From contig NZ_JAZIFY010000001.1 in assembly GCF_036634195.1 (NCBI RefSeq), positions 3,854,501 to 3,918,500 on the forward strand: a stretch of DNA of 64,000 nucleotides. The letters run 5' to 3'. Numbering within the stretch: position 1 is the stretch's first letter; each line of letters begins with the position of its first letter. A model generated the notes under the pieces. The model searched no databases and was not told the origin of the DNA. It worked only from the letters and a program-made list of their open reading frames with translations. Source of the stretch: Streptomyces sp. P9-A4. Its GTDB lineage: Bacteria > Actinomycetota > Actinomycetes > Streptomycetales > Streptomycetaceae. Shown piece by piece: positions 7,134 to 15,294 of this stretch. The translations under genes and the position numbers were made by a program.

Positions 7134-7251
7134 GCATGTCCGTGCCGGGTGACGGCCCGGCGTTCCCGGTGCTGTGAGTCGGTCTGCGGATGCGGTGCGG
7201 GGGTGGTGCCGCGATGCTGGAGGGGCCGCATCAGCTGCTAGGAGGGCAAGG

Positions 7252-7449
7252 ATGTCTGTGTTCGACAAGCTCAAGGGGATGCTCAAGGGCCACGAGGATC
7301 AGGCCTCCCATGGCGTCGACAAGGCCGGCGACTTCGTCGACGAGAAGACGCAGGGCAAGTACAGCGGACAGGTCGACACCGCCCAGGACAAGCTCAAGGA
7401 TCAGCTGGGCGGTACGGGGCAGGGGCCGGACACTCCGCCCCGGCAATAG
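7252..7449 (+). CDS. Small antitoxin-like protein (Rv0909/MT0933 type)
   Basis: A 65-residue, highly charged protein: MSVFDKLKGMLKGHEDQASH, followed by DKAGDFVDEKTQGKYSGQVD and a Gly/Pro tail. The FDKLK..., DKAGD..DEKT.GKY..QVD pattern is that annotated as antitoxin (MT0933-like) in actinobacteria. AGGAGGG lies 5-11 bases upstream of the ATG. No toxin gene is adjacent, so an antitoxin role is uncertain; the sequence also resembles CsbD-type stress proteins. A 20-bp-stem terminator follows at once, so it is monocistronic. Confidence 0.8.
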   Translation: MSVFDKLKGMLKGHEDQASHGVDKAGDFVDEKTQGKYSGQVDTAQDKLKDQLGGTGQGPDTPPRQ

Positions 7450-7467
7450 CGCGACGGCGCGAACCGA

Positions 7468-7511
7468 ACGTCGGGGGCGCCCCGGACACGAGTCCGGGGC
7501 GCCCCCGACGT
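7468..7511. terminator. Perfect 20-bp stem terminator
   Basis: The arms at 7468-7487 and 7492-7511 are perfectly complementary around a 4-nt loop and are followed by CTTTC. It terminates the small antitoxin-like gene. Confidence 0.85.
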
Positions 7512-7573
7512 CTTTCAGATGTCCGGGGTGCCCGACGTATTCCACGCGACCGCGGCGCCCCCGACGTCTTTCA
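7499..7573. repeat. 19-bp direct repeat before the macrodomain gene
   Basis: GCGCCCCCGACGTCTTTCA occurs at 7499-7517 (right arm and tail of the terminator) and again at 7555-7573, 56 bp on, just before the macrodomain gene. It looks like a duplicated terminator tail. Confidence 0.7.
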
Positions 7574-7617
7574 ATGGACCCGTCCGAAGGGCGTCGCCTG
7601 AGAAAGAGAGTTCTGTC

Positions 7618-8142
7618 GTGGTGCGGATCGTGCTGGTGCAGGGGGACATCACCGCCGAGGCGGTGGACGCGATCGTCAACGCCGCCAACTCCTCGCTCCT
7701 CGGCGGCGGAGGAGTCGACGGCGCCATCCACCGCAAGGGCGGGCCCGAGATCCTCGCCGCCTGTCAGCGGCTGCGGCGCTCGCACTACGGCAAGGGCCTC
7801 GCGACCGGGCAGGCCGTGGCCACCACGGCGGGGCGGCTGCCGGCCCGGCACGTCATCCATACGGTCGGCCCCGTCTGGTCGGCCGAGGTGGACCGCTCGG
7901 AGCTGCTCGCCTCCTGCTACCGCGAATCCCTCCGGATCGCGGACGAGTCGGGTGCCCGCACCGTCGCCTTCCCCGCCATCTCCACCGGGATCTACGGCTG
8001 GCCCATGGAGGACGGCGCCCGCATCGCCGTGGAGACGGTCCGGGAGGCGCGTACCGAGGTGGAGGAGGTGCGCTTCGTGCTCTTCGACGCGCGCGCGTAC
8101 GCCGCCTTCGAGGCGGCCGTGGGACAGCGGGACATTTCGTAG
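7618..8142 (+). CDS. Macrodomain ADP-ribose hydrolase (YmdB-like)
   Basis: A 174-residue single-domain macro protein. It shows the substrate-site blocks in order: QGDIT, NAANSSLLGGGGVDGAIH, HTVGP and PAISTGIYGWP. These bind ADP-ribose; the family removes O-acetyl groups from O-acetyl-ADP-ribose or ADP-ribose from proteins. The Asn-Ala-Ala-Asn and Gly-rich loop are intact, so it should be active. I chose GTG 7618, 7 nt after AGAGAG; the next codon is also GTG, and longer starts run into the repeat region. The gene ends in a TAG that begins an array of in-frame stop codons (8143-8240). Confidence 0.9.
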   Translation: MVRIVLVQGDITAEAVDAIVNAANSSLLGGGGVDGAIHRKGGPEILAACQRLRRSHYGKGLATGQAVATTAGRLPARHVIHTVGPVWSAEVDRSELLASCYRESLRIADESGARTVAFPAISTGIYGWPMEDGARIAVETVREARTEVEEVRFVLFDARAYAAFEAAVGQRDIS

Positions 8143-8240
8143 GACCCGTGGAGCGCGTGGGATCCGTAGGGCGCGTGGGACCCATAGAGCGCGTGGGACC
8201 CGTAGAGGGCGTGGGACCCGTAAGGCACGTGGGATCTGCA
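8143..8240. repeat. 18-bp tandem repeat creating serial in-frame stops
   Basis: Directly after the macrodomain stop, a unit resembling GCGTGGGACCCGTAGAGC recurs about five to six times with small changes. Because the period is 18, stops fall in the gene's own frame at 8140-8142, 8167-8169, 8185-8187, 8203-8205 (all TAG) and 8221-8223 (TAA). The unit resembles the gene's own 3' end (GGGACATTTCGTAG). Confidence 0.85.
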
Positions 8241-8687
8241 GAGCAGGCGGTAGCTGTTGGGTCCGTAGGGCTCACGTTCTGGCCGGGGTCGTTTGTTCGA
8301 TTCCGTGGTGCGGGCGACTCGCCGTCGCGTTCCGGGGCGACGGCGATTGGCGGGAAATCTGCCGGAACGCTTCCTCCCTTGCGGCGCCCCGCCCCTGCCT
8401 GTCCTGAATGCGTTCCACCCCGGTGAGCTGGGCTTTTCTCGTGCTGACCGGGTTTATCGACTTGTTCTCACGCTTGCGGGGGAACAAGGCGCTCCGGGGT
8501 GGTTCGCCGGGGATTCGGTGGGCAACTCTGGACTCGCGACGTCGAGCACGAAACGACCGGGGCGGTCGGCCAACTGCCTTGGACATAGCCGTACTTCTAA
8601 AGATTCAGAGCAGTGCCCGAGCAGTACAGAGAACCGCAGAGCAGTTTTGTGCGACAGCACCAGTTTTCAGTTCCCGGAGGAACACAC
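8241..8687. other. Non-coding stretch upstream of the secreted-protein gene
   Basis: No convincing gene is seen. The open frames here lack codon bias. The last 100 bp presumably hold the promoter of the gene at 8688, whose ribosome site is GGAGG at about 8676-8680. Confidence 0.5.
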
Positions 8688-8996
8688 ATGGCAAGCATCC
8701 GTACCGCCCGCATCCTCGCCGCCACCGCCGCCCTGCCCCTCGCCGCCGCGCTCTTCACCGGGGTGGCCCAGGCCGACAACGGAGGATTCGCGGACAACGG
8801 ATCGAACACGGGCGTCGCCACGATCATCGGCAGCGGCGTGGGTGGGGACAACTTCGGCAACTCGACGACGACGCAGCAGGTGGCGACCGGTTCCGGCGCC
8901 TCCAACCAGAACAACACCGCCAGCGTGAACGGCTCCGCCTTCACCCACATCAGCCAGGACAACGCGGTGGTCAACTTCAACAACCCGTGGTGGTAG
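8688..8996 (+). CDS. Small secreted Asn/Gly/Thr-rich protein
   Basis: A 102-residue protein with a clear Sec signal peptide (Arg residues at 4 and 7, hydrophobic core, cleavage likely after AQA at about 29). The mature 73 residues are rich in Asn, Gly, Ser and Thr with few charges: FADNGSNTG, NFGNSTTTQQ, GASNQNNTASVNG, and end FNNPWW. There are no cysteines. I do not recognise a named family. The composition recalls surface-layer or amyloid-forming proteins of aerial hyphae (chaplins, rodlins), but neither the chaplin motif nor a rodlin match is present. Confidence 0.85.
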   Translation: MASIRTARILAATAALPLAAALFTGVAQADNGGFADNGSNTGVATIIGSGVGGDNFGNSTTTQQVATGSGASNQNNTASVNGSAFTHISQDNAVVNFNNPWW

Positions 8997-9136
8997 CCGG
9001 AAGCACGGCAGCCGGCCCGACGGGGGGCGTGACCGCGGTGTGAACGACGGCCTGTGCGCCGGTACTTCGGTACCGGCGTGCGGGCCGTCGTGTCGTGTGC
9101 CCGCCTTCCGCGAGGGTGCGCGCTCGGTCGTCGACC

Positions 9137-9170
9137 TTGACAGGGAGATGGAATCTGACGGACAGTCAGA
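9137..9170 (+). promoter_or_regulatory. Promoter with overlapping palindromic operator
   Basis: TTGACA (9137-9142) is a good -35 box. TCTGAC-GGACA-GTCAGA (9154-9170), a 6-bp inverted repeat with 5-bp spacer, covers the expected -10 position 18 bp downstream. It lies 31-64 bp upstream of the acyl-CoA dehydrogenase operon, so it fits a TetR-type repressor site; the repressor is not identified. Confidence 0.6.
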
Positions 9171-9200
9171 AACCTCGTCGTCCCACGGGAGGCCGTCTCC

Positions 9201-10367
9201 GTGCACCTCGCCCCGACCGAGCGGCAGCTGCGGCTGCGCGCCGAACTCCGTGCGTACTTCCGGGACCTGATGCCCGACGGTCCGCCGCCCGTCACCGACA
9301 CCGCCGCCCAGCGCCGGCTGCTCCGCCGGATCGGCGCCGACGGGTTCCTCGGCCTCGGCTGGCCGGAGGAGTACGGAGGGCAGGGCCGCGGCCCCGACGA
9401 GCAGTTCGTCTTCTTCGACGAGGCGTACCGCGCGGGCGCCCCCGTCTCGATGGTCACCCTGAACACCGTCGGACCCACCCTGATGACCTACGGGACCGAG
9501 GAGCAGAAGGCCTACTTCCTGCCCCGGATCCTGCGCGGCGAGACGGTCTTCGCCATCGGCTACAGCGAGCCCGAGGCCGGCACGGACCTCGCCTCCCTCC
9601 GGACGCGGGCGGTCCGGGACGGTGGGTCCTGGCTGATCGACGGCCAGAAGATCTTCACCTCCAACGCCCAGAACGCGGACTGGATCTGGCTCGCCTGCCG
9701 CACCGACCCCGACGCGCCCCCGCACAAGGGCATCTCGATCGTCCTCGTCCCCACCGACGCCCCCGGCTTCTCCTGGACCCCGATCGCGACCGTGGGCGGG
9801 CTGACGACGACCTCCACCTACTACGACGGGATACGGGTCCCCGCGGGCAACCTCGTGGGGCCCGAGCACGGCGGCTGGGGGCTCATCACCAACCAGCTCA
9901 ACCACGAGCGGGTCGCGCTCGCCGCGATCGGCATGCAGGCCGAGGACTTCTTCGCCGCCGCGCTCGACCGGGCGCGTACCCCCGATCCGGTGACCGGGCG
10001 GCGTCGCGCCGACGAGCCGTGGATCCGGATCCGAGCCGCCGAAGCGCACGCCCGGCTGGCCGCGACACGCCTGCTGAACTGGCGTTTGGTCGGGGACGTG
10101 GGGGCGGGCCGGCTGGCCCCCGGGGACGCGAGCGGCGTGAAGTTCGCGGGAACCGAGTCGGCGGTGGAGGTGTACCGCATCTGCCAGGAGATCGCGGGCG
10201 GTGCGGGGACGGTGCGGACGGGGTCGCCGGGGGAGTTCGACGGCGGTGAGCTGGAGCGCATGAACCGGGCCGCGCAGATCAACACCTTCGGGGGAGGCGT
10301 GAGCGAGGTGCAGCGCGAGATCGTCGCGAGGATGCGGCTCGGCATGAAGGGGAGGGGGCGGCGATGA
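9201..10367 (+). CDS. Acyl-CoA dehydrogenase, steroid side-chain type (ChsE-like)
   Basis: A 388-residue flavoprotein subunit. N-terminal helical, middle beta (YSEPEAGTDLASLRTRAV, with FTSNAQNADW) and C-terminal helical domains are all present; NHERVALAAIG and GTESAVEVYRICQEIAGGAG are family blocks. In actinobacteria, paired dehydrogenases of this kind form heteromers that desaturate the 3-carbon side chain of steroid-CoA (FadE28/FadE29, ChsE1/ChsE2). GGAGG lies 8 nt before the GTG start. It is the first gene of a five-gene overlapping operon with two MaoC-type genes and a thiolase-like aldolase, the same set as the mycobacterial igr operon. The substrate in this organism is inferred, not shown. 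Confidence 0.88.
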   Translation: MHLAPTERQLRLRAELRAYFRDLMPDGPPPVTDTAAQRRLLRRIGADGFLGLGWPEEYGGQGRGPDEQFVFFDEAYRAGAPVSMVTLNTVGPTLMTYGTEEQKAYFLPRILRGETVFAIGYSEPEAGTDLASLRTRAVRDGGSWLIDGQKIFTSNAQNADWIWLACRTDPDAPPHKGISIVLVPTDAPGFSWTPIATVGGLTTTSTYYDGIRVPAGNLVGPEHGGWGLITNQLNHERVALAAIGMQAEDFFAAALDRARTPDPVTGRRRADEPWIRIRAAEAHARLAATRLLNWRLVGDVGAGRLAPGDASGVKFAGTESAVEVYRICQEIAGGAGTVRTGSPGEFDGGELERMNRAAQINTFGGGVSEVQREIVARMRLGMKGRGRR

Positions 10368-11377
10368 GCGGCGAGGAACGGGCCGTGGTGAGCGGTGCGG
10401 AACAGCCTGCGATGAGCGGTGCGCAACGGTCTGCGGAGAGTGGTGCCGAGCAGCCGCCCGCGCTGTACGAACGGCTCGTGGCCTACGAGGGGCGGCCCGC
10501 CGCCACCGCCGGCACCGGCAAGGACCCCGTCAACCTGCCCATGATCAGGCACTGGTGCGAGGCCATGGGCGACACCCACCCCGCCTACCGGGGGCCGGAC
10601 GCCGTCGCGCCGCCCACCATGCTCCAGGCCTGGACGATGGGCGGCCTCTCGGGGCACACGGACCGCTCATCGGCGTACGAGGAGCTGTTCGGCCTTCTCG
10701 ACGGGGCCGGATACACCTCGGTCGTCGCGACCGACTGCGAGCAGGAGTACCTGCGGCCGCTGCGGCCCGGCGACGCGATCACCTTCGACACCGTCATCGA
10801 GTCCGTCTCGGAGCTCAAGACCACCAAGCTCGGGGCGGGGCACTTCGTCACCACCCGGACGGACGTCCGCGCGGACGGCGAACTCGCGGGCACCCATCGC
10901 TTCCGCATCCTCAAGTACGCGCCCGCCGCCCGGCCGCCCCGGAAGGCCGAGTCCCCGCCCGAAGCGAAGCCCGCGCCCCGCCGCCCCCGACCCGTCGTCA
11001 ACCGGGACAACGCCGGGTTCTGGGAGGGCGTGGCCGACCACCGGCTCCTCATCCAGCGCTGCGGCGACTGCGCGGCCCTGCGCATCCCCTGGCTCCCGGG
11101 GTGCGCCGACTGCGGCTCGCCGGACTGGGACACGGTCGAGGCGAGCGGCACCGGGACGGTGTTCTCGTACGTGGTGATGCACCACCCGCCCTTCCCCGCC
11201 TTCGACCCGCCGTACGCGGTCGGACTGATCGAACTCGCCGAGGGCGTACGGATGGTCAGCAACGTGGTGGGTGTGCCGTACGACAAGGTCCGGATCGGGA
11301 TGCCGGTGCGGCTGGAGTTCCTGCGGGCCGACGAGGACCTCGTGCTTCCCGTCTTCCGCGCCGAAGGCGAGGCCTGA
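10364..11377 (+). CDS. MaoC/OB-fold fusion protein (ChsH2-like)
   Basis: A 337-residue fusion. The N-terminal half (about 35-185) is a MaoC-like hotdog domain (PPTMLQAW, ATDCEQEYLRPLRPGD). The C-terminal half is a DUF35/OB-fold with a zinc-ribbon: RCGDCAALR and CADCGS supply four cysteines. In the igr pathway ChsH2 pairs with ChsH1 as hydratase, and its OB domain docks the aldolase Ltp2; the same partners follow here. It overlaps the dehydrogenase by 4 bp (ATGA). The first 30 residues are an odd repeat of a 9-residue MSGAEQ-like unit encoded by near-identical DNA, probably a recent N-terminal tandem duplication. Confidence 0.87.
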   Translation: MSGEERAVVSGAEQPAMSGAQRSAESGAEQPPALYERLVAYEGRPAATAGTGKDPVNLPMIRHWCEAMGDTHPAYRGPDAVAPPTMLQAWTMGGLSGHTDRSSAYEELFGLLDGAGYTSVVATDCEQEYLRPLRPGDAITFDTVIESVSELKTTKLGAGHFVTTRTDVRADGELAGTHRFRILKYAPAARPPRKAESPPEAKPAPRRPRPVVNRDNAGFWEGVADHRLLIQRCGDCAALRIPWLPGCADCGSPDWDTVEASGTGTVFSYVVMHHPPFPAFDPPYAVGLIELAEGVRMVSNVVGVPYDKVRIGMPVRLEFLRADEDLVLPVFRAEGEA

Positions 11378-11378
11378 C

Positions 11379-12473
11379 ATGGACTTCACCCCCAGCGAGG
11401 AGCAGGCGGCCGTCCGGGAGCTGGCCGCCCGGATCTTCGCCGACCTCAGCACCCACGATCGGCTCGGGGCGGCCGGCACCGGCACGGACGCCGAGCTGTG
11501 GAAGGCGCTCTGCGCCGCCGGACTCCCCGGCGCCGTCGAGGAGACCGGGCTGCTCGGCCTGGTCATGCTCCTGGAGGAACAGGGGCGGGTGACGGCGCAG
11601 GTGCCGCTCGCCGCCAGCTGTGCGTACGGGATCCTCGCCGTCGCCCGGCACGGTACGGACGAGCAGCGCGGCCGTCTGCTGCCCGGCCTCCGCGACGGTA
11701 CGACGGTGGTGACGGGGGCGTTCCCGGCGGCCGGCGGCGTCACCTCGCGCGACGGGCGGCTCAGTGGGGCCGTGGAGTGGGTGCCCTGGCTCAGGGACGC
11801 CACCCACGTGCTCGTACCGGACGAGGAGCGGACCCTGTGGCTGGTCCGTACCGAGGACGCGGCCCGGGTCGACCCCGTCGAACTCACCGCACCCTGGTCC
11901 GCCGGCCGGCTCGTCCTCGACGGGGCGACGGGGGAGCGGCTCGGGAGGCGCGGTGGGGACGCACAACCGGACTCGCACCCGGACTCGCACCTGGACCCGC
12001 ACCTGGACCCGCACCCGGACCCCTACGCCGACGTTCTCGCCGCCGCCCGGGTCGCCTTCGCCGGGCTCCAGGCGGGGGTCTGCGCGGGGTCGCTCGCCAG
12101 GGCCGTGGAGTACACCTCCGTACGGGAGCAGTTCGGCCGCCCGCTCTCCACCCACCAGGCCGTACAACTGCGGGCAGCCGACGCGTACATGGACACCGAG
12201 GCCATCCGGGTCACCGCCTACGAGGCGGCCTGGCGTTTCGACGAGGGCCTGGACATCGGCGAGGCGGCTCTGACGACCGCCTGGTGGGCCTCCGAGGCGG
12301 GCAAGCGGGTCGTGCACGCCGGGCAGCATCTGCACGGCGGCATGGGCGCGGACCTCGACCACCCCGTCCACCGGCACTTCCTCTGGGGCCGCCAGCTCGA
12401 CGCCTATCTGGGCTGCGGTACCGAACTCCTCGCCGAACTCGGCGACCTGCTCGCGGAAGGAGACCCGTCATGA
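11379..12473 (+). CDS. Acyl-CoA dehydrogenase, second subunit (ChsE-like)
   Basis: A 364-residue protein starting one base after the previous stop. N-terminal MDFTPSEEQAAVRELA, C-terminal YTSVREQFGRPLSTHQAVQ and HLHGGMGADLDHPVHRHF are typical of the FadE28-like subunit. The middle domain is shorter and less conserved than in the first dehydrogenase, as expected for the partner of an alpha2-beta2 heteromer. At about residues 196-214 there is a charged insertion, PDSHPDSHLDPHLDPHPDP, encoded by a short DNA repeat; it lies in a loop before the C-terminal helices and is unlikely to be structural. Confidence 0.87.
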   Translation: MDFTPSEEQAAVRELAARIFADLSTHDRLGAAGTGTDAELWKALCAAGLPGAVEETGLLGLVMLLEEQGRVTAQVPLAASCAYGILAVARHGTDEQRGRLLPGLRDGTTVVTGAFPAAGGVTSRDGRLSGAVEWVPWLRDATHVLVPDEERTLWLVRTEDAARVDPVELTAPWSAGRLVLDGATGERLGRRGGDAQPDSHPDSHLDPHLDPHPDPYADVLAAARVAFAGLQAGVCAGSLARAVEYTSVREQFGRPLSTHQAVQLRAADAYMDTEAIRVTAYEAAWRFDEGLDIGEAALTTAWWASEAGKRVVHAGQHLHGGMGADLDHPVHRHFLWGRQLDAYLGCGTELLAELGDLLAEGDPS

Positions 12474-12853
12474 AGGCCGGGGACGAACTGCCGCCGCTGG
12501 CGGTGCCGATCACCCGCACCCTGATCGTCGCCGGGGCCGTCGCCTCCCGCGACTACCAGGACGTGCACCACGACGCCGAACTGGCCCGGGAGAAGGGCTC
12601 CCCGGACATCTTCATGAACATCCTCACGACCAACGGGCTCGTCGGCCGGTACGTCACCGACCACTTCGGCCCCCGCGCCGTCCTCCGCAAGGTCACCATC
12701 CGGCTCGGGGCCCCCAACCACCCCGGCGACACCATGGTCCTCACCGGCACGGTCACCGAGGTCGACGGGAACACCGCGCACGTCAGGGTGGTCGGGGCCA
12801 ACGGGCTCGGCCACCATGTCACCGGCACCGTCGCCGTGGAGGTGACGCCATGA
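12470..12853 (+). CDS. MaoC-like hydratase (ChsH1-like)
   Basis: A 127-residue hotdog-fold protein. The active-site helix region reads SRDYQDVHHDAELAREKGSPDIFMN, with Asp and His placed as in R-specific enoyl-CoA hydratases. The length and lack of a second domain match ChsH1, the catalytic half of the steroid-enoyl-CoA hydratase. It overlaps the dehydrogenase before it and the aldolase after it by 4 bp each, so all are translationally coupled. Confidence 0.87.
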   Translation: MKAGDELPPLAVPITRTLIVAGAVASRDYQDVHHDAELAREKGSPDIFMNILTTNGLVGRYVTDHFGPRAVLRKVTIRLGAPNHPGDTMVLTGTVTEVDGNTAHVRVVGANGLGHHVTGTVAVEVTP

Positions 12854-14016
12854 GCGTCCGCCAACGGGACGGCCTCGGCGGCCGGGCGGCCGTCGTCGGC
12901 ATCGGGGCGACGGAGTTCTCCAAGGACTCCGGCCGCAGCGAGCTCTCCCTCGCCGCCGAGGCGGTGCGGGCGGCCCTCGACGACGCCGGGCTGACCCCCG
13001 CCGACGTCGACGGGCTCGTCACCTTCACCATGGACACCAACCCCGAGATCACCGTCGCCCAGGCGTCCGGCATCGGCGAGCTGTCGTTCTTCTCCCGCGT
13101 GCACTACGGCGGCGGGGCCGCCTGCGCCACCGTGCAGCAGGCCGCCCTCGCCGTCGCCACCGGGATCGCCGAGGTCGTCGTCTGCTACCGGGCCTTCAAC
13201 GAGCGCTCCGGGCGCCGCTTCGGCTCCGGGGTCCAGCAGCGCGAGCCCTCCGCCGAGGGCGCGGCGCTCGGCTGGCAGCTGCCCTTCGGGCTGCTCACCC
13301 CGGCCTCCTGGGTCGCCATGATCGCCCAGCGCTATCTGCACGCCTACGGGCTGACGCCGGACGCCTTCGGACATGTCGCCGTCACCGACCGGCGCCACGC
13401 GGCCCGCAACCCCGCCGCGTACTTCCACGGGAAGCCGATCACCCTCGCCGACCACGCCGCCTCGCGCTGGATCGCCGAACCGCTGCGGCTCCTCGACTGC
13501 TGCCAGGAGACCGACGGCGGGCAGGCGATCGTCGTCACCTCCGTCGAGCGCGCCCGCGACCTGCCGAACCCGCCCGCCGTGATCGTGGCGGCGGCGCAGG
13601 GCGCCGGGCGCAAGCAGGAGGCGATGACCAGCTTCTACCGGGACGACCTGACCGGGCTCCCGGAGATGGGTGTGGTGGCCCGTCAGCTGTGGCGGACGTC
13701 GGGGCTCGCACCGTCCGACATCGACGTGGGCATCCTGTACGACCACTTCACGCCGTTCGTGCTGATGCAGCTGGAGGAGTTCGGCTTCTGCGGGCCCGGG
13801 GAGGCGGCCGACTTCGTCGCGGCGGACGCGCTGCCGCTGAACACCCACGGGGGGCAGCTCGGCGAGGCGTATCTGCACGGCATGAACGGCATCGCGGAGG
13901 CGGTACGGCAGCTGCGCGGCACCTCGGTGAACCAGGTACCCGGGGCGGCGCGGAGTCTGGTCACGGCGGGGACGGGGGTTCCCACGTCCGGGTTGATCCT
14001 GGGCACGGACGGCTGA
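12850..14016 (+). CDS. Thiolase-like lipid-transfer aldolase (Ltp2-like)
   Basis: A 388-residue protein of the SCP-x/thiolase-like family. It lacks the catalytic Cys pattern of true thiolases. It has the two tyrosine contexts characteristic of Ltp2 retro-aldolases: ILYDHFTPF (Y297) and GEAYLHGMNG (Y341). In steroid catabolism Ltp2 with ChsH2 releases propionyl-CoA and the 17-keto steroid. It is the last gene of the operon begun at 9201, with a 4-bp overlap. The substrate may be a steroid or another branched acyl-CoA; the assignment rests on gene order and motifs. Confidence 0.87.
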   Translation: MSVRQRDGLGGRAAVVGIGATEFSKDSGRSELSLAAEAVRAALDDAGLTPADVDGLVTFTMDTNPEITVAQASGIGELSFFSRVHYGGGAACATVQQAALAVATGIAEVVVCYRAFNERSGRRFGSGVQQREPSAEGAALGWQLPFGLLTPASWVAMIAQRYLHAYGLTPDAFGHVAVTDRRHAARNPAAYFHGKPITLADHAASRWIAEPLRLLDCCQETDGGQAIVVTSVERARDLPNPPAVIVAAAQGAGRKQEAMTSFYRDDLTGLPEMGVVARQLWRTSGLAPSDIDVGILYDHFTPFVLMQLEEFGFCGPGEAADFVAADALPLNTHGGQLGEAYLHGMNGIAEAVRQLRGTSVNQVPGAARSLVTAGTGVPTSGLILGTDG

Positions 14017-14068
14017 GGAGACGGCCCCTGGGGTGGCCGGGCGGGGCGCGTGGTCCTTCACTCGCGCC

Positions 14069-15169
14069 ATGAGCACCTACGCACGGGCTGCTGATGGTCC
14101 GTCTTCGCCGTCGCCCTCGCCGTCGTCCCCACCCTCACTGTCGTCCGCGCCGTCGTCCCCACCCTCACTGTCGCCCTCGCCGTCGTCACGGGTGAGGCCC
14201 AGGGCGGTTCTCGCCGCCCTGGCGACCGTACTGATCGGGGCGGCCCTCTCCCTCGCCCCGCCCCCCGAAGCCTCGCCCGCCGCCCACACCACCCCCGCCG
14301 CGCCCGCGCTCGCCCCCCAGGCCCTCGATCCTCCCGTGCGCTTCACCGGCGGGGCCTTCGACACCTGTGAGGCTCCCGGGCTCGCGGAGATGAGGGCCTG
14401 GCGCGGGTCCCCGTACGGGGCCGTCGGGGTCTACTTCGGCGGCCGGGGGCGGGGCTGCCCCGGCCAGCGGGAGCTGAACCGCGCATGGGTCTCCGCCGTC
14501 CACACCATGGGGTGGCGGCTGCTGCCGCTGTACGTCGGTTCCCAGGCGCCCTGCGTCGTCTCCGCCGCCAAGCGGCCCTTCGCCCTCGGCAGCAACCCGT
14601 GGGACCAGGGCACCCGGGAGGCGGGCGACGCGGTACGGGCCGCGGGGGCGCTGGGGCTGGGCGCGGGCAGCCCGCTGTACCTCGACATCGAGGCGTACCG
14701 GGACGGCGACGCCGGCTGCGCCGCGACGACGCTCTCCTTCGTCCGCGCCTGGAACCGGGAGGTGCGGCGGCTCGGGTACCTGCCCGGGTTCTACAGCAGC
14801 GCCGACACGGGGGTGCGGGACATCGAGGCACAGCGGCGGGCGGGGACGAAGGACATGCCGGCGGTGATGTGGTTCGCGCGGTGGCGGGGACGGCCCTCGC
14901 TGTACGAGGAGAGCGTGCTGCGGCCCGAGGCGTGGACGCCGCACGCGCGGATCCACCAGTACGCGGGCAACGTCTCGGAGTCGTACGGCGGGCACCGCAT
15001 CCTCGTCGACCGGAACGCGGTGGACGCCCCCGTCGCCCGGGTCGTCCCCACCACCACCCGGACCTCGCCCCCCGACATCCCTGACGCCCCCGGCACCCTC
15101 ACCGCCCCCGGCACCCTCACCGCGCCCGCCGCTCCCCCCACCCCCGACTCCGAAGGCCCCCGACCCTGA
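14069..15169 (+). CDS. Secreted DUF1906 glycoside-hydrolase-like protein
   Basis: A 366-residue protein. Residues 9-40 are a Ser/Pro repeat (PSPSPSS type), then a hydrophobic segment (about 46-66, VLAALATVLIGAALSLA) acts as signal peptide or anchor. The body (about 92-320) is a DUF1906 domain: FDTCEAPGLAEMRAW, YGAVGVYFGG, LYLDIEAYRDGDAGC, GFYSSADTGVRDI, IHQYAGNVSESYGGHRILVDRN. These resemble the Rv2525c TIM barrel, where the Asp/Glu in LDIE are the candidate catalytic residues. The tail repeats TAPGTL. An extracellular, cell-wall-related role is inferred. Confidence 0.82.
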   Translation: MSTYARAADGPSSPSPSPSSPPSLSSAPSSPPSLSPSPSSRVRPRAVLAALATVLIGAALSLAPPPEASPAAHTTPAAPALAPQALDPPVRFTGGAFDTCEAPGLAEMRAWRGSPYGAVGVYFGGRGRGCPGQRELNRAWVSAVHTMGWRLLPLYVGSQAPCVVSAAKRPFALGSNPWDQGTREAGDAVRAAGALGLGAGSPLYLDIEAYRDGDAGCAATTLSFVRAWNREVRRLGYLPGFYSSADTGVRDIEAQRRAGTKDMPAVMWFARWRGRPSLYEESVLRPEAWTPHARIHQYAGNVSESYGGHRILVDRNAVDAPVARVVPTTTRTSPPDIPDAPGTLTAPGTLTAPAAPPTPDSEGPRP

Positions 15170-15294
15170 CGTGCCCCCGAGCGGTCTCCACCCAGAGGAG
15201 GTGGAGGCGTCCCCACCCCTACAACCTGAGGCGGACGGCGGGTCGGGACCTGGGGCCGATCCGCCGGGCACCCCTCCCCTCCTAGCGTGGAGTC

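Noticed and set aside
8148..8426. Open frame encoding a VERVGPV-repeat protein
   Set aside because: It arises from the 18-bp repeat downstream of the macrodomain gene and has no ribosome site or codon-bias support.
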